From assembly GCA_003157225.1 (NCBI GenBank), contig PMIZ01000308.1:1-7033 (forward strand): a DNA stretch of 7,033 nt, given 5' to 3'. The notes below the pieces were generated by a model. The model was not told the origin of the DNA, ran no database searches, and worked only from the letters and a program-made list of their open reading frames with translations. Position numbers and translations under genes: made by a program. Below are positions 1-5,558 of this stretch, in pieces. Source of the stretch: Actinomycetota bacterium (lineage in GTDB: Bacteria > Actinomycetota > Thermoleophilia > RBG-16-64-13). Position 1 is the first letter of the stretch. The number at the start of each line of letters is the position of its first letter.

Positions 1-25
1 GTCCCGCTTTCGTCACTGGTATCAG

Positions 26-41
26 TCATACGCTAGTATGA
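26..41. repeat. Perfect 6-4-6 inverted repeat upstream of promoter
   Basis: TCATAC (26-31) is separated by GCTA from its exact reverse complement GTATGA (36-41). It lies 13 nt upstream of the proposed -35 box, a usual place for an activator site. No T-run follows it, so it is not an intrinsic terminator of a gene further left. The role is inferred from position only; a 6-bp arm can arise by chance. Confidence 0.35.
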
Positions 42-54
42 AAGCTCATGGCTC

Positions 55-83
55 TTGGACACAAAGTAACGAGACACTATCAT
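55..83 (+). promoter_or_regulatory. Sigma70-like promoter of the left operon
   Basis: TTGGAC (55-60) and TATCAT (78-83) are separated by exactly 17 nt and resemble the TTGACA/TATAAT consensus. Transcription would begin near 89-91, giving a leader of about 25 nt that holds the ribosome binding site at 101-108. Local AT content is higher than in the surrounding genes. No other convincing promoter is seen before the amr genes, so this one may drive the whole rightward set. Confidence 0.6.
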
Positions 84-100
84 AGAACTTGTCCTATGAT
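79..100. promoter_or_regulatory. Operator-like inverted repeat over -10 and start site
   Basis: ATCATAG (79-85), an 8-nt spacer, then its exact reverse complement CTATGAT (94-100). The repeat covers the proposed -10 box and the predicted transcription start and ends just before the ribosome binding site. A dimeric repressor bound here would block RNA polymerase. As RNA only the right arm and part of the spacer would be transcribed, so a DNA-level role is more likely. No regulator family is recognised from the half-site. Confidence 0.45.
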
Positions 101-108
101 GGGAGGTG
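101..108 (+). promoter_or_regulatory. Ribosome binding site deciding the GTG start at 116
   Basis: GGGAGGTG lies 7 nt before GTG 116. An in-frame TTG at 89 would give a longer protein, but it coincides with the predicted transcription start and has no Shine-Dalgarno sequence, so GTG 116 is preferred. Confidence 0.65.
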
Positions 109-115
109 GCGCCGA

Positions 116-316
116 GTGATCTATTACGTGATTCCACGCGAGCTGGCCGACAAGTACTACGAGGAGTTCCGCAAGCGTTTTGCGGGCGTTGATGGCGTTG
201 AGGTGATCATCGATCGGCGCGACATCGATCGGCGGGGGCTGACCGAAGGGGGAGGCAAGCGAGTTCTGCGCGACCGGCGCCGCCGCCGAATGGGTGGCTC
301 GTTCCCGGACGTGTGA
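116..316 (+). CDS. Small Arg/Asp-rich hypothetical protein
   Basis: This is a 66-residue protein of unknown function. The first half, beginning VIYYVIPRELADKYYEEF, looks like a compact alpha/beta fold ending in the strand VEVIID. The second half is a string of charged repeats (DRRDIDRRG, then RDRRRRR), a DRR-type tail seen in small uncharacterised proteins of actinobacteria and some other bacteria; that family memory is general and not tied to a named domain. There is no signal peptide or membrane segment. The tail carries a strong net positive charge, so nucleic-acid binding is possible but not shown. GTG 116 is chosen for its good Shine-Dalgarno sequence. It is the first gene after the promoter at 55-83, and its stop lies inside or just before the possible starts of the PHP gene, suggesting co-transcription. 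High third-position GC through most codons supports real coding. Confidence 0.65.
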   Translation: MIYYVIPRELADKYYEEFRKRFAGVDGVEVIIDRRDIDRRGLTEGGGKRVLRDRRRRRMGGSFPDV

Positions 317-1190
317 CGTGTCCCCATCTGGGCTGCTGAAGAATGACGCTTCGCCGCCAGAACGCGATGGGCACGCGCGAGAGAAGAACGCAGGGAGCGG
401 GCGTAGCAGCGCTACGGTCGCGACCGAGGACGCGCTATCGCACCGCTCAGCGCGTTCTGGCGGCGAAGGCTTCGTTCTTCAGCAGCCTTCCGGCCTTAGG
501 CTGGATCTTCACAACCATACGCACTTCTCTCCCGATGCGCTGATGTCGCCGGCCGCGCTGCTCGCGGCGGCGAAAGCGAAGGGCATCGGCTGTCTTGCTA
601 TCACCGATCACAACACCGTAAAGGGCGCCCTTCAGGCTATGGCCCTTGCCGAGGCCGATCTCTCCTTGCCTCGGGTCATTCCGGGGATCGAGCTATCTAC
701 GGCCGACGGCGAGATCATCGGGCTCTATGTCTGGGACGACATCCCGGCCGGTCTCCCCCTCATCGAGTCCGCGGAGCTTATCCGCGGTCAGGGCGGCCTG
801 GTGTACCTGCCCCATCCCTACGACGTGCTGCGCCGGGGAACCATCTCCAGGCGTCAGCGCACCCACGCCGCCGAACTGTCCGACATCATCGAGGTCATGA
901 ACGGCCGTGCCCTAGGCCCCAGGGCCGGTGAGAAGGCCGCTCGTCTCGCCGGTAGGCTTGGCGCTGCGGCAGGTGCGGGCAGTGACGCCCATCGCGAACT
1001 GGAGGTGGGCCTCGCTTGGGTCGAGGTCGAAGCCTACCCTTCCCGGGACATCCTCGTCTCCTTGGTCGCCGGGGGAATGGTGGTGCACGATCTGAGTCTG
1101 CGGGAATACACGATGAACCTGGGGATGAAGGGACTGGCCCCAGTGACGCGCATGCGTCACCGGGTGGCGAGCGATCTGCCGAGGAGGTAG
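294..1190 (+). CDS. PHP-domain metal-dependent phosphoesterase, unusual N-terminus
   Basis: This is a 298-residue protein as drawn. The PHP hydrolase fold starts near residue 69 with DLHNHTHFSPD. Further metal-binding motifs are ITDHNT (103-108), GIEL (131-134), LPHPYD (172-177) and GSDAH (229-233), so the trinuclear metal site appears intact. Family members hydrolyse phosphoesters, including nucleotide and histidinol-phosphate substrates; the substrate here cannot be told. Segment IEVMNGR (199-205) fits the PHP-associated region that follows the core in many members. Residues 1-68 are Ser/Arg/Ala-rich, unlike the family, and are encoded across the hairpin at 331-487. GTG 294 and GTG 318 are the only usual start codons in frame before the core, and neither has a clear Shine-Dalgarno; GTG 318 would avoid overlapping the previous gene. 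The next ATG, at 543, would remove HNH metal ligands. The core alone, about 230 residues, is a normal family length. amrS begins 3 nt downstream, so the two are very likely co-transcribed. Confidence 0.85.
   Translation: MARSRTCDVSPSGLLKNDASPPERDGHAREKNAGSGRSSATVATEDALSHRSARSGGEGFVLQQPSGLRLDLHNHTHFSPDALMSPAALLAAAKAKGIGCLAITDHNTVKGALQAMALAEADLSLPRVIPGIELSTADGEIIGLYVWDDIPAGLPLIESAELIRGQGGLVYLPHPYDVLRRGTISRRQRTHAAELSDIIEVMNGRALGPRAGEKAARLAGRLGAAAGAGSDAHRELEVGLAWVEVEAYPSRDILVSLVAGGMVVHDLSLREYTMNLGMKGLAPVTRMRHRVASDLPRR
331..487. repeat. Long interrupted inverted repeat / structured RNA candidate
   Basis: Outer arms GGCTGCTGAAGAA (331-343) and 475-487 are exact reverse complements. After a small internal loop (344-348 against 469-474), CTTCGCCGCCAGAACGCG (349-366) pairs perfectly with 451-468. 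Inside, GAGCGGGCG (395-403) pairs with 439-448 with one bulge, TAGC (404-407) with 434-437, GCG (409-411) with 431-433, and CGGTCGCGACCG (415-426) is self-complementary. Only 367-394 on the left side is largely unpaired. It contains GAACGC (386-391), a second copy of the sequence in the left arm, so the right arm has an alternative partner. The whole 157 nt can form one rod. It could be a structured RNA, a cis-regulatory leader for the PHP and amr genes, or a small MITE-like mobile repeat. No target-site duplication, T-run or known riboswitch core was seen. Confidence 0.6.
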
Positions 1191-1193
1191 ACG

Positions 1194-2225
1194 GTGGACA
1201 TGAGCGGGCCTGCCGGGGCGGTGCAAGCCGACCTCTGGCGGGACTGGCGGGGCGGTCCCGCAGTCCATTGCTTTCTCTGCGCCCATCACTGCCGGATAGC
1301 GCCCGGGGAGCGCGGGCTCTGCGGCGTGCGGGAGAATCGCGACGGTGTCCTCTATACCCTGGTCTACGGATGTCCCGTTTCGACCGCCATCGATCCTATT
1401 GAGAAGAAGCCTCTCTTCCACTTCCTTCCCGGAAGCCTGACCTACTCGCTGGCTACCGTCGGCTGCAACTTCACCTGCACGTTCTGCCAGAACGCCGACA
1501 TCAGCCAGATGCCGCGAGATCGCGGAAGGATAGTCGGCAGGATCTTGTCGCCCAGACAGGTCGTTGAAGCCGCCCTCGAAGCGGCCTGCAGGAGCATCTC
1601 CTACACCTACACCGAGCCGACCATCTTTTACGAGTATGCCCGGGATTGTGCGCGGCAGGCGAGCGCGAGCGGGCTGAAGAACGTGTTCGTCACCAACGGC
1701 TACATGACTGCCGAGATGCTAGAAGACATCGACGGTGACCTTCACGCTGCCAACGTTGATCTCAAGTCGTTCTCCGACGGTTTCTATCGCGCCCAGGTCG
1801 GGGCGCGGCTCAAACCGGTGCTCGACTCCATCCGTCGCCTGCACGCGATGGGGGTCTGGGTGGAGGTGACGACCCTGTTGATCCCGGGGTTGAATGACAG
1901 CCCCGACGAACTGCGGCGCCTGGCCGCGTTCCTAGCTTCCATCTCCTCCGACCTGCCCTGGCACGTATCTCGCTTCCACCCGGCCTACCGATTGCTCAAC
2001 GTGCCCCCGACACCCGTCTCGTCGATAGATACGGCGTTGCGTGTTGGACGGGAGGAGGGTCTCCACTACGTTTACGGAGGTAACATCGAGGGACACTCCT
2101 CCGAATCGACATTCTGCCCGGGCTGCGGGAACACGCTGCTCGAACGGCAGGGTTTCAGGCTAGGAAGAAGTGGGATAAACGGCGGTAGATGCTCTCGTTG
2201 CGGCAGGGAGATCGCGATTCAGTAG
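1194..2225 (+). CDS. amrS: AmmeMemoRadiSam system radical SAM enzyme AmrS
   Basis: This is a 343-residue radical S-adenosylmethionine enzyme. The [4Fe-4S] motif CxxxCxxC is C91, C95 and C98, in GCNFTCTFCQN. In front of it sits a cysteine cluster C26/C29/C33/C43, in the segment CFLCAHHCRIAPGERGLCG that is typical of this family and the related pyruvate formate-lyase activases. TYTEPT (138-143) and the GLND motif (232-235) are also family hallmarks. The C-terminus has two CxxC pairs (C308/C311 and C333/C336), probably a zinc ribbon. Known: enzymes of this type are encoded next to MEMO and AMMECR1 homologues in many bacteria and archaea, but substrate and product are not established. Start GTG 1194 has GAGGAGG (1181-1187) 6 nt upstream, overlapping the end of the PHP gene. 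Length and domain order look complete. amrB follows after 14 nt, consistent with one transcript. Confidence 0.93.
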   Translation: MDMSGPAGAVQADLWRDWRGGPAVHCFLCAHHCRIAPGERGLCGVRENRDGVLYTLVYGCPVSTAIDPIEKKPLFHFLPGSLTYSLATVGCNFTCTFCQNADISQMPRDRGRIVGRILSPRQVVEAALEAACRSISYTYTEPTIFYEYARDCARQASASGLKNVFVTNGYMTAEMLEDIDGDLHAANVDLKSFSDGFYRAQVGARLKPVLDSIRRLHAMGVWVEVTTLLIPGLNDSPDELRRLAAFLASISSDLPWHVSRFHPAYRLLNVPPTPVSSIDTALRVGREEGLHYVYGGNIEGHSSESTFCPGCGNTLLERQGFRLGRSGINGGRCSRCGREIAIQ

Positions 2226-2233
2226 AAAGGGGA
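2226..2233 (+). promoter_or_regulatory. Ribosome binding site deciding the amrB start
   Basis: AAAGGGGA ends 6 nt before ATG 2240 and lies directly after the amrS stop. It excludes the earlier in-frame ATG at 2189, which is inside amrS and has no Shine-Dalgarno. Confidence 0.7.
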
Positions 2234-2239
2234 ACGTCG

Positions 2240-3091
2240 ATGGCGCTCGTTGGCTGTTTTGTTACACCGCATCCTCCGATCATCGTGCCGGAGGTGGGAG
2301 GAGCGCAGTTGATGGAAGCTCAGCCGACGGTGCGCGCCATGCGAGAACTGCAGGCAAGAGCGGCCGCGCTGCAACCCGAAACGATCGTCCTCCTGTCTCC
2401 GCACGCGCCCCTCATGTACGATCGCATGGGGGTCTCCTTGGCCTCGTCGTACGACGGATCTCTTGCCTTCTTCCGAGCGCCGAACGTGCGTGTGGCGGCT
2501 GCGGGCGACCTGGAGATCGCCGAAGCCATTTTGACAGCGGCCGCGAAGCATCAGGTTTCCGCCGCGCCCAGCGCCTCGCGTGGCGACGTGGTGGATCTAG
2601 ACCACGGAGCCATGGTGCCCCTCGTGTACATCATGGGCAAGCTCGCCGAGACACCGCGTTTGGTGTTGCTCGCGTTCTCCCAGCTCAGCCTCCAGCAGCA
2701 TGTCCGCTTTGGAGAAGCGATCGGCCGAGTGCTCTTGGACGAGTCTCGCCGCGTTCTCTATGTGGCGAGTTCCGACCTCAGCCATCGCCTGCTGCCCGAG
2801 GGGCCCTACGGGTTCGATCCGGGGGGCCCCCGCTTCGACGGGGCAGTGGCAGACGCCTTCGCATCCGGCGATTGGAAGGCGCTCAGTTCCATTCCCGGCG
2901 ATATTGTCGCGGCGGCAGGGGAATGCGGCTATCGATCGCTCATGGTTCTGGCCGGAATCGTGCAGACCGTTCACGCCGAGGGCTTGCAGACTGAGAATCA
3001 TCTGCTTTCATATGAAGGTCCTTTCGGTGTAGGGTATCTTGTGGGTGAAGTAGAGGTGTTGAAGGCGTCGCACGAGCAAGGGACGGCATAG
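2240..3091 (+). CDS. amrB: AmmeMemoRadiSam system protein B (MEMO1 / LigB-like)
   Basis: This is a 283-residue MEMO-family protein, structurally related to class III extradiol (LigB-type) dioxygenases. Conserved metal-site positions are visible: H11 in TPHPPIIVPE, H55 in LSPHAPLM, D121-H122 in DLDHGAMVPL, and H182 in SSDLSH. C229 in AGECGYRS corresponds to the conserved cysteine of human MEMO1. The C-terminal GVGYLVG strand closes the usual fold. Known: MEMO proteins bind metal (iron or copper is reported for the human protein), but the bacterial reaction is not defined. It is predicted to be cytoplasmic, with no signal peptide or membrane segment. It probably acts with AmrS and AmrA, since the three genes are clustered here and widely elsewhere. 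Its stop shares one base with the amrA GTG, a sign of coupled translation. The length agrees with the family. Confidence 0.93.
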   Translation: MALVGCFVTPHPPIIVPEVGGAQLMEAQPTVRAMRELQARAAALQPETIVLLSPHAPLMYDRMGVSLASSYDGSLAFFRAPNVRVAAAGDLEIAEAILTAAAKHQVSAAPSASRGDVVDLDHGAMVPLVYIMGKLAETPRLVLLAFSQLSLQQHVRFGEAIGRVLLDESRRVLYVASSDLSHRLLPEGPYGFDPGGPRFDGAVADAFASGDWKALSSIPGDIVAAAGECGYRSLMVLAGIVQTVHAEGLQTENHLLSYEGPFGVGYLVGEVEVLKASHEQGTA

Positions 3092-3627
3092 TGACCGAGG
3101 AAGCACAAGGCTCCAGCGATCCGTTCGTCAATCTGGCCCGCCAGGCCATCGAAGCCTATGTGAGCGACCGGGTCGTCATTGAGACCCCTCGGGGGAATGA
3201 GGAGACGCCTCGCCGCGCGGGCGTGTTCGTTTCGCTCCATCTGCCCGACGGTTCGCTGCGCGGTTGCATCGGCACCACCGAGCCGCACCGTAACAGCGTG
3301 GCAGAGGAGGTCATCGCGAACGCGGTCTGCGCCGCAGCGCAAGATCCCCGCTTCTACCCCCTGGAGAAAAGCGAGCTGGCTCACCTGGACGTGACGGTCG
3401 ACGTGTTGGGCCTGCCCGAAGAAGTGGACGGCCTCGACGAGCTGGACCCGAAGAAGTACGGGGTCATCGTGCGCACCATCGACGGCAGGCGGGCTCTGCT
3501 TCTTCCGGACTTGGAGGGCGTGGACACCGTCGAGCAGCAGTTGCGCATAACCTGTCGCAAGGGGGGCATAGACCCCGTGACCGATCAGTACAGGCTGTTC
3601 AGGTTCGAAGTCGAGCGTCATCACTAG
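3091..3627 (+). CDS. amrA: AmmeMemoRadiSam system protein A (AMMECR1 domain)
   Basis: This is a 178-residue AMMECR1-domain protein. The signature LRGCIG lies at 56-61, preceded by VFVSLHLPDG. DPRFYPL (85-91), the LDVTVDVL strand (99-106) and LLLPDLEGVDTVEQQL (136-151) are also typical, and RLFRFEVE near the end matches the usual C-terminus. The domain is conserved in all three domains of life. Its invariant LRGCIG cysteine suggests a catalytic or ligand-binding role, but no reaction is established. GTG 3091 overlaps the amrB stop by one base and has AAGGGA (3078-3083) 7 nt upstream. This is the last clear member of the rightward operon; no hairpin-plus-T-run terminator follows, so some transcription could continue into the next gene. 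Confidence 0.93.
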   Translation: MTEEAQGSSDPFVNLARQAIEAYVSDRVVIETPRGNEETPRRAGVFVSLHLPDGSLRGCIGTTEPHRNSVAEEVIANAVCAAAQDPRFYPLEKSELAHLDVTVDVLGLPEEVDGLDELDPKKYGVIVRTIDGRRALLLPDLEGVDTVEQQLRITCRKGGIDPVTDQYRLFRFEVERHH

Positions 3628-3640
3628 AGCCGGTCTGCGG

Positions 3641-3646
3641 TAAGAT
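3641..3646 (+). promoter_or_regulatory. Possible -10 box before the orphan gene
   Basis: TAAGAT lies in the 61-nt gap after amrA. The sequence 17 nt upstream (TCATCA, 3618-3623) is a poor -35, so this is only a weak candidate. Start-site mapping would be needed to call it. Confidence 0.25.
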
Positions 3647-3661
3647 AGAAGGGTAGTGATT

Positions 3662-3677
3662 GTCACCCTGAGTCACC
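3662..3677. repeat. Tandem GTCACC half-sites in the leader of the orphan gene
   Basis: GTCACC occurs at 3662-3667 and again at 3672-3677, starting 10 nt apart, which is one turn of the DNA helix. The pair sits between the weak -10 box and the ribosome binding site at 3678-3683. This spacing suits a protein binding two direct half-sites on one face. It could also be chance, or coding if GTG 3656 were the true start. Confidence 0.25.
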
Positions 3678-3683
3678 GGGGAG
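3678..3683 (+). promoter_or_regulatory. Ribosome binding site favouring GTG 3689
   Basis: GGGGAG lies 5 nt before GTG 3689. The alternative in-frame GTG at 3656 has AGAAGG only 3 nt upstream, too close for good initiation. Confidence 0.5.
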
Positions 3684-3688
3684 TTCGA

Positions 3689-4129
3689 GTGCAAAGCAAC
3701 AGTTCAGGCGCAGCCTTCATCGGTCCCCGGGCCTATCGCCGCAAAGTGAGGCGATTCAGCACGGGCCATCTCGTGTGGGGCAGCCTCCTGCGAGTCATGC
3801 AACGCATCACCCACTACAAACACGGCGATCATCTTGAGTTCAAGCTGGCCTTTTCGGTGCGCGATCTGGTCTCGGACAAAGGCCGCGCAGTCAAAGACCA
3901 GGTAGAGGCACTCGTGCAAGCGGTACAGAAGGCGGGCTCCTACCAGGCGAGAGAGGAAGCGGCTCGAGCTGTCCATGCGGTCATGGACGGGCTCAAAGAC
4001 CGCGTCCCACCCGACGTCCTCAGCAAGCTCACCGAAGCCTTTCCGCTCCGCGAAGCCGCCCGTCTAGGCCGGTCCGGTAGCCAACGTCAACAGAAGCCGT
4101 CAGCCCTTGACGACACCGAGCGGTCGTAG
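3689..4129 (+). CDS. Hypothetical basic helical protein, family not recognised
   Basis: This is a 146-residue protein I do not recognise. The N-terminal third is basic (AYRRKVRRF near 15-23) and followed by a short segment HLVWGSLLRVM that may be an amphipathic helix. The middle (about residues 58-102) is rich in Ala, Glu, Lys, Val and Gln and looks like long helices with possible coiled-coil tendency. The tail is polar and probably disordered. No signal peptide, transmembrane span or catalytic motif is evident. Third codon positions are mostly G or C along the frame, like the neighbouring genes, which argues that it is a true gene. It begins 61 nt after amrA and runs tail-to-tail into rtcB with a 30-nt overlap, so the two opposing transcripts would be complementary at their ends. 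A longer form from GTG 3656 (157 residues) is possible. DNA or RNA binding is a guess from charge only. Confidence 0.6.
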   Translation: MQSNSSGAAFIGPRAYRRKVRRFSTGHLVWGSLLRVMQRITHYKHGDHLEFKLAFSVRDLVSDKGRAVKDQVEALVQAVQKAGSYQAREEAARAVHAVMDGLKDRVPPDVLSKLTEAFPLREAARLGRSGSQRQQKPSALDDTERS

Positions 4130-5545
4130 CCGCGCGACCCGGGGCGAGATCCCGGCGCCGTCCATGACCGCGACCACTCGCTCGACATCCTTGTAGGCTT
4201 CGGGCATCTCTTCGGCCAGGGTCTTGCGTCCGTGCGCGCGCACGACGATGCCCGCCGATTGCAGTTCGCGGTCGATAGCGCGTCCCTGGGCGCGCTTCAA
4301 TGCCTGTGAGCGGCTCATCACCCGGCCCGCGCCGTGGCAGGTAGAGCCGAACGTCTGCCTCATGGCCTCGGCACTGCCTTTGCACACGAAGGAGGCCGTG
4401 CCCATGTCGCCGGGGATGAGCACCGGCTGCCCCACTTCGCGATACTCAGCCGGTACTTCGGGCCGGCCTGGCGCAAAGGCCCGGGTAGCCCCTTTGCGGT
4501 GCACGCAGGTCTTCACCGGCGAGCCTGCGACTTCATGGGTCTCGAGTTTGGCTATGTTGTGGGCCACGTCGTACACGAGGCGTAGGTTCAGATCCTTGGG
4601 GGAGAGGCGCAAAGCGTGCAGGATGGCCTGCTCGGTGAGGTGCATGATCATCTGCCTGTTGGCCCAGGCGTAGTTGGCCGCGCAGGCCATGGCCGCCAGG
4701 TACCGCTTGCCCTCGGGCGAGCCGACCGGGGCGCAGGCGAGTTGGCGGTCCGGTAGGTCGAACTCGTAGCGTCTGCTCGCCTGGCCCATGGTCTCGAGAT
4801 TGTCCTCGCAGACCTGGTAGCCGAAACCACGCGACCCGCAGTGCACCATCACCGTGATCTGTCCTTCTCGGAGCCCGTAGACGGCCGCCGCCTGGGCGTC
4901 GAACACCTTGTCTACCGTCTGGACCTCGAGGAAGTGGTTTCCCGAGCCGAGCGTGCCCACCTGGTCGAGGCCGCGAGCGTAGGCACGGTCGCTGATCGCC
5001 TCGGGGTCGGCGCCCGGAAGCGCGCCGCCATCCTCGGTGCGCTGCAGGTCGTCCTTGGACCCGTACCCGTGTTCGACCGCCCAGGCAGCCCCCTTCACGA
5101 GGACCTCCTCCAACCCTGCGCGCGATAGCTTCGCGATCGCGCCGCTCGCGCCCACCCCAGAGGGCACGTCCCGGAAGAGCTGGTCTATGAGCTTCGGCAT
5201 CTTGCCCTTGACGTCCTTCTCTTCGAGGTCGGTCGCCATCAGCCGGCAGCCGCAGTTGATGTCATAGCCGACTCCGCCCGGCGAAACCACTCCGTCGTCC
5301 ACCCCGAAAGCCGCCACGCCTCCGATGGGGAACCCGTAGCCGTAGTGGATGTCGGGCATGGCCAGGGAGCGACACAGGATTCCGGGAAGCTGGGCCACGT
5401 TCGCCACCTGGGTGAGGCTCTGGTCGTCGCTCAGCAGCTCCATGAGTTTGTGGTCGGCGTACACTAGGCCGGGCACCCGCATGGCCCCCGTAGCCGGCAG
5501 CTCCCAAGTCCACTCGCTCACCTGCTGCGGAACGGGCGAAGCCAT
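4100..5545 (-). CDS. rtcB: RNA-splicing ligase RtcB
   Basis: This is a complete 481-residue RtcB. The enzyme joins RNA ends bearing 2',3'-cyclic phosphate or 3'-phosphate to 5'-hydroxyl ends, using GTP and Mn2+. Active-site residues of the well-studied archaeal enzyme are all present: C98 in DINCGCR, H204 in GSGNHFLE, H235 in VHCGSRGFG, H329 in DVAHN, and H404 in STCHGAGR, the histidine that carries GMP. Early motifs MPDIHYGYGFPIGG (63-76) and SPGGVGYD (88-95) are also standard. ATG 5545 is chosen because AGGAGG (5553-5558) stands 7 nt upstream; the frame is open further upstream, but that stretch is the archease gene in another frame. The gene follows archease by 11 nt, and archease is its known activating factor. 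In bacteria RtcB serves tRNA or rRNA repair rather than tRNA splicing as far as known. Its 3' end overlaps the opposing orphan gene. Confidence 0.97.
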   Translation of the reverse strand: MASPVPQQVSEWTWELPATGAMRVPGLVYADHKLMELLSDDQSLTQVANVAQLPGILCRSLAMPDIHYGYGFPIGGVAAFGVDDGVVSPGGVGYDINCGCRLMATDLEEKDVKGKMPKLIDQLFRDVPSGVGASGAIAKLSRAGLEEVLVKGAAWAVEHGYGSKDDLQRTEDGGALPGADPEAISDRAYARGLDQVGTLGSGNHFLEVQTVDKVFDAQAAAVYGLREGQITVMVHCGSRGFGYQVCEDNLETMGQASRRYEFDLPDRQLACAPVGSPEGKRYLAAMACAANYAWANRQMIMHLTEQAILHALRLSPKDLNLRLVYDVAHNIAKLETHEVAGSPVKTCVHRKGATRAFAPGRPEVPAEYREVGQPVLIPGDMGTASFVCKGSAEAMRQTFGSTCHGAGRVMSRSQALKRAQGRAIDRELQSAGIVVRAHGRKTLAEEMPEAYKDVERVVAVMDGAGISPRVARLRPLGVVKG

Positions 5546-5552
5546 CCCCGCG

Positions 5553-5558
5553 CCTCCT
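5553..5558 (-). promoter_or_regulatory. rtcB ribosome binding site overlapping the archease stop
   Basis: On the minus strand AGGAGG sits 7 nt before ATG 5545 and overlaps the archease stop codon (5557-5559). Ribosomes ending archease would arrive on the rtcB start region, favouring coupled translation of the two partners. Confidence 0.75.

Noticed and set aside
343..543. ATG-started 66-residue frame across the hairpin
   Set aside because: Its product is Arg/Ser-rich with no recognisable motif. It overlaps the PHP core in the wrong frame and is explained by the lack of stop codons in GC-rich DNA.
912..1421. 169-residue frame on the minus strand
   Set aside because: It runs antisense to the PHP gene and amrS, both with intact motifs. 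Its His/Pro/Arg-rich composition is typical of a shadow frame.
2811..2820. tRNA T-arm-like sequence GGTTCGATCC flanked by complementary G/C runs
   Set aside because: It lies inside amrB, encoding the GFDPGG region in good frame, and no D-arm, anticodon arm or acceptor stem surrounds it at the right spacing.
2998..3666. 222-residue frame on the minus strand over amrA
   Set aside because: It is antisense to a complete AMMECR1 gene with conserved LRGCIG and a good ribosome binding site; no motifs are seen on the minus strand.
4122..4139. Stem GGTCG / CGACC with an 8-nt loop between the convergent genes, as a possible terminator
   Set aside because: The stem is only 5 bp, no T-run follows on either strand, and it lies within rtcB coding sequence.
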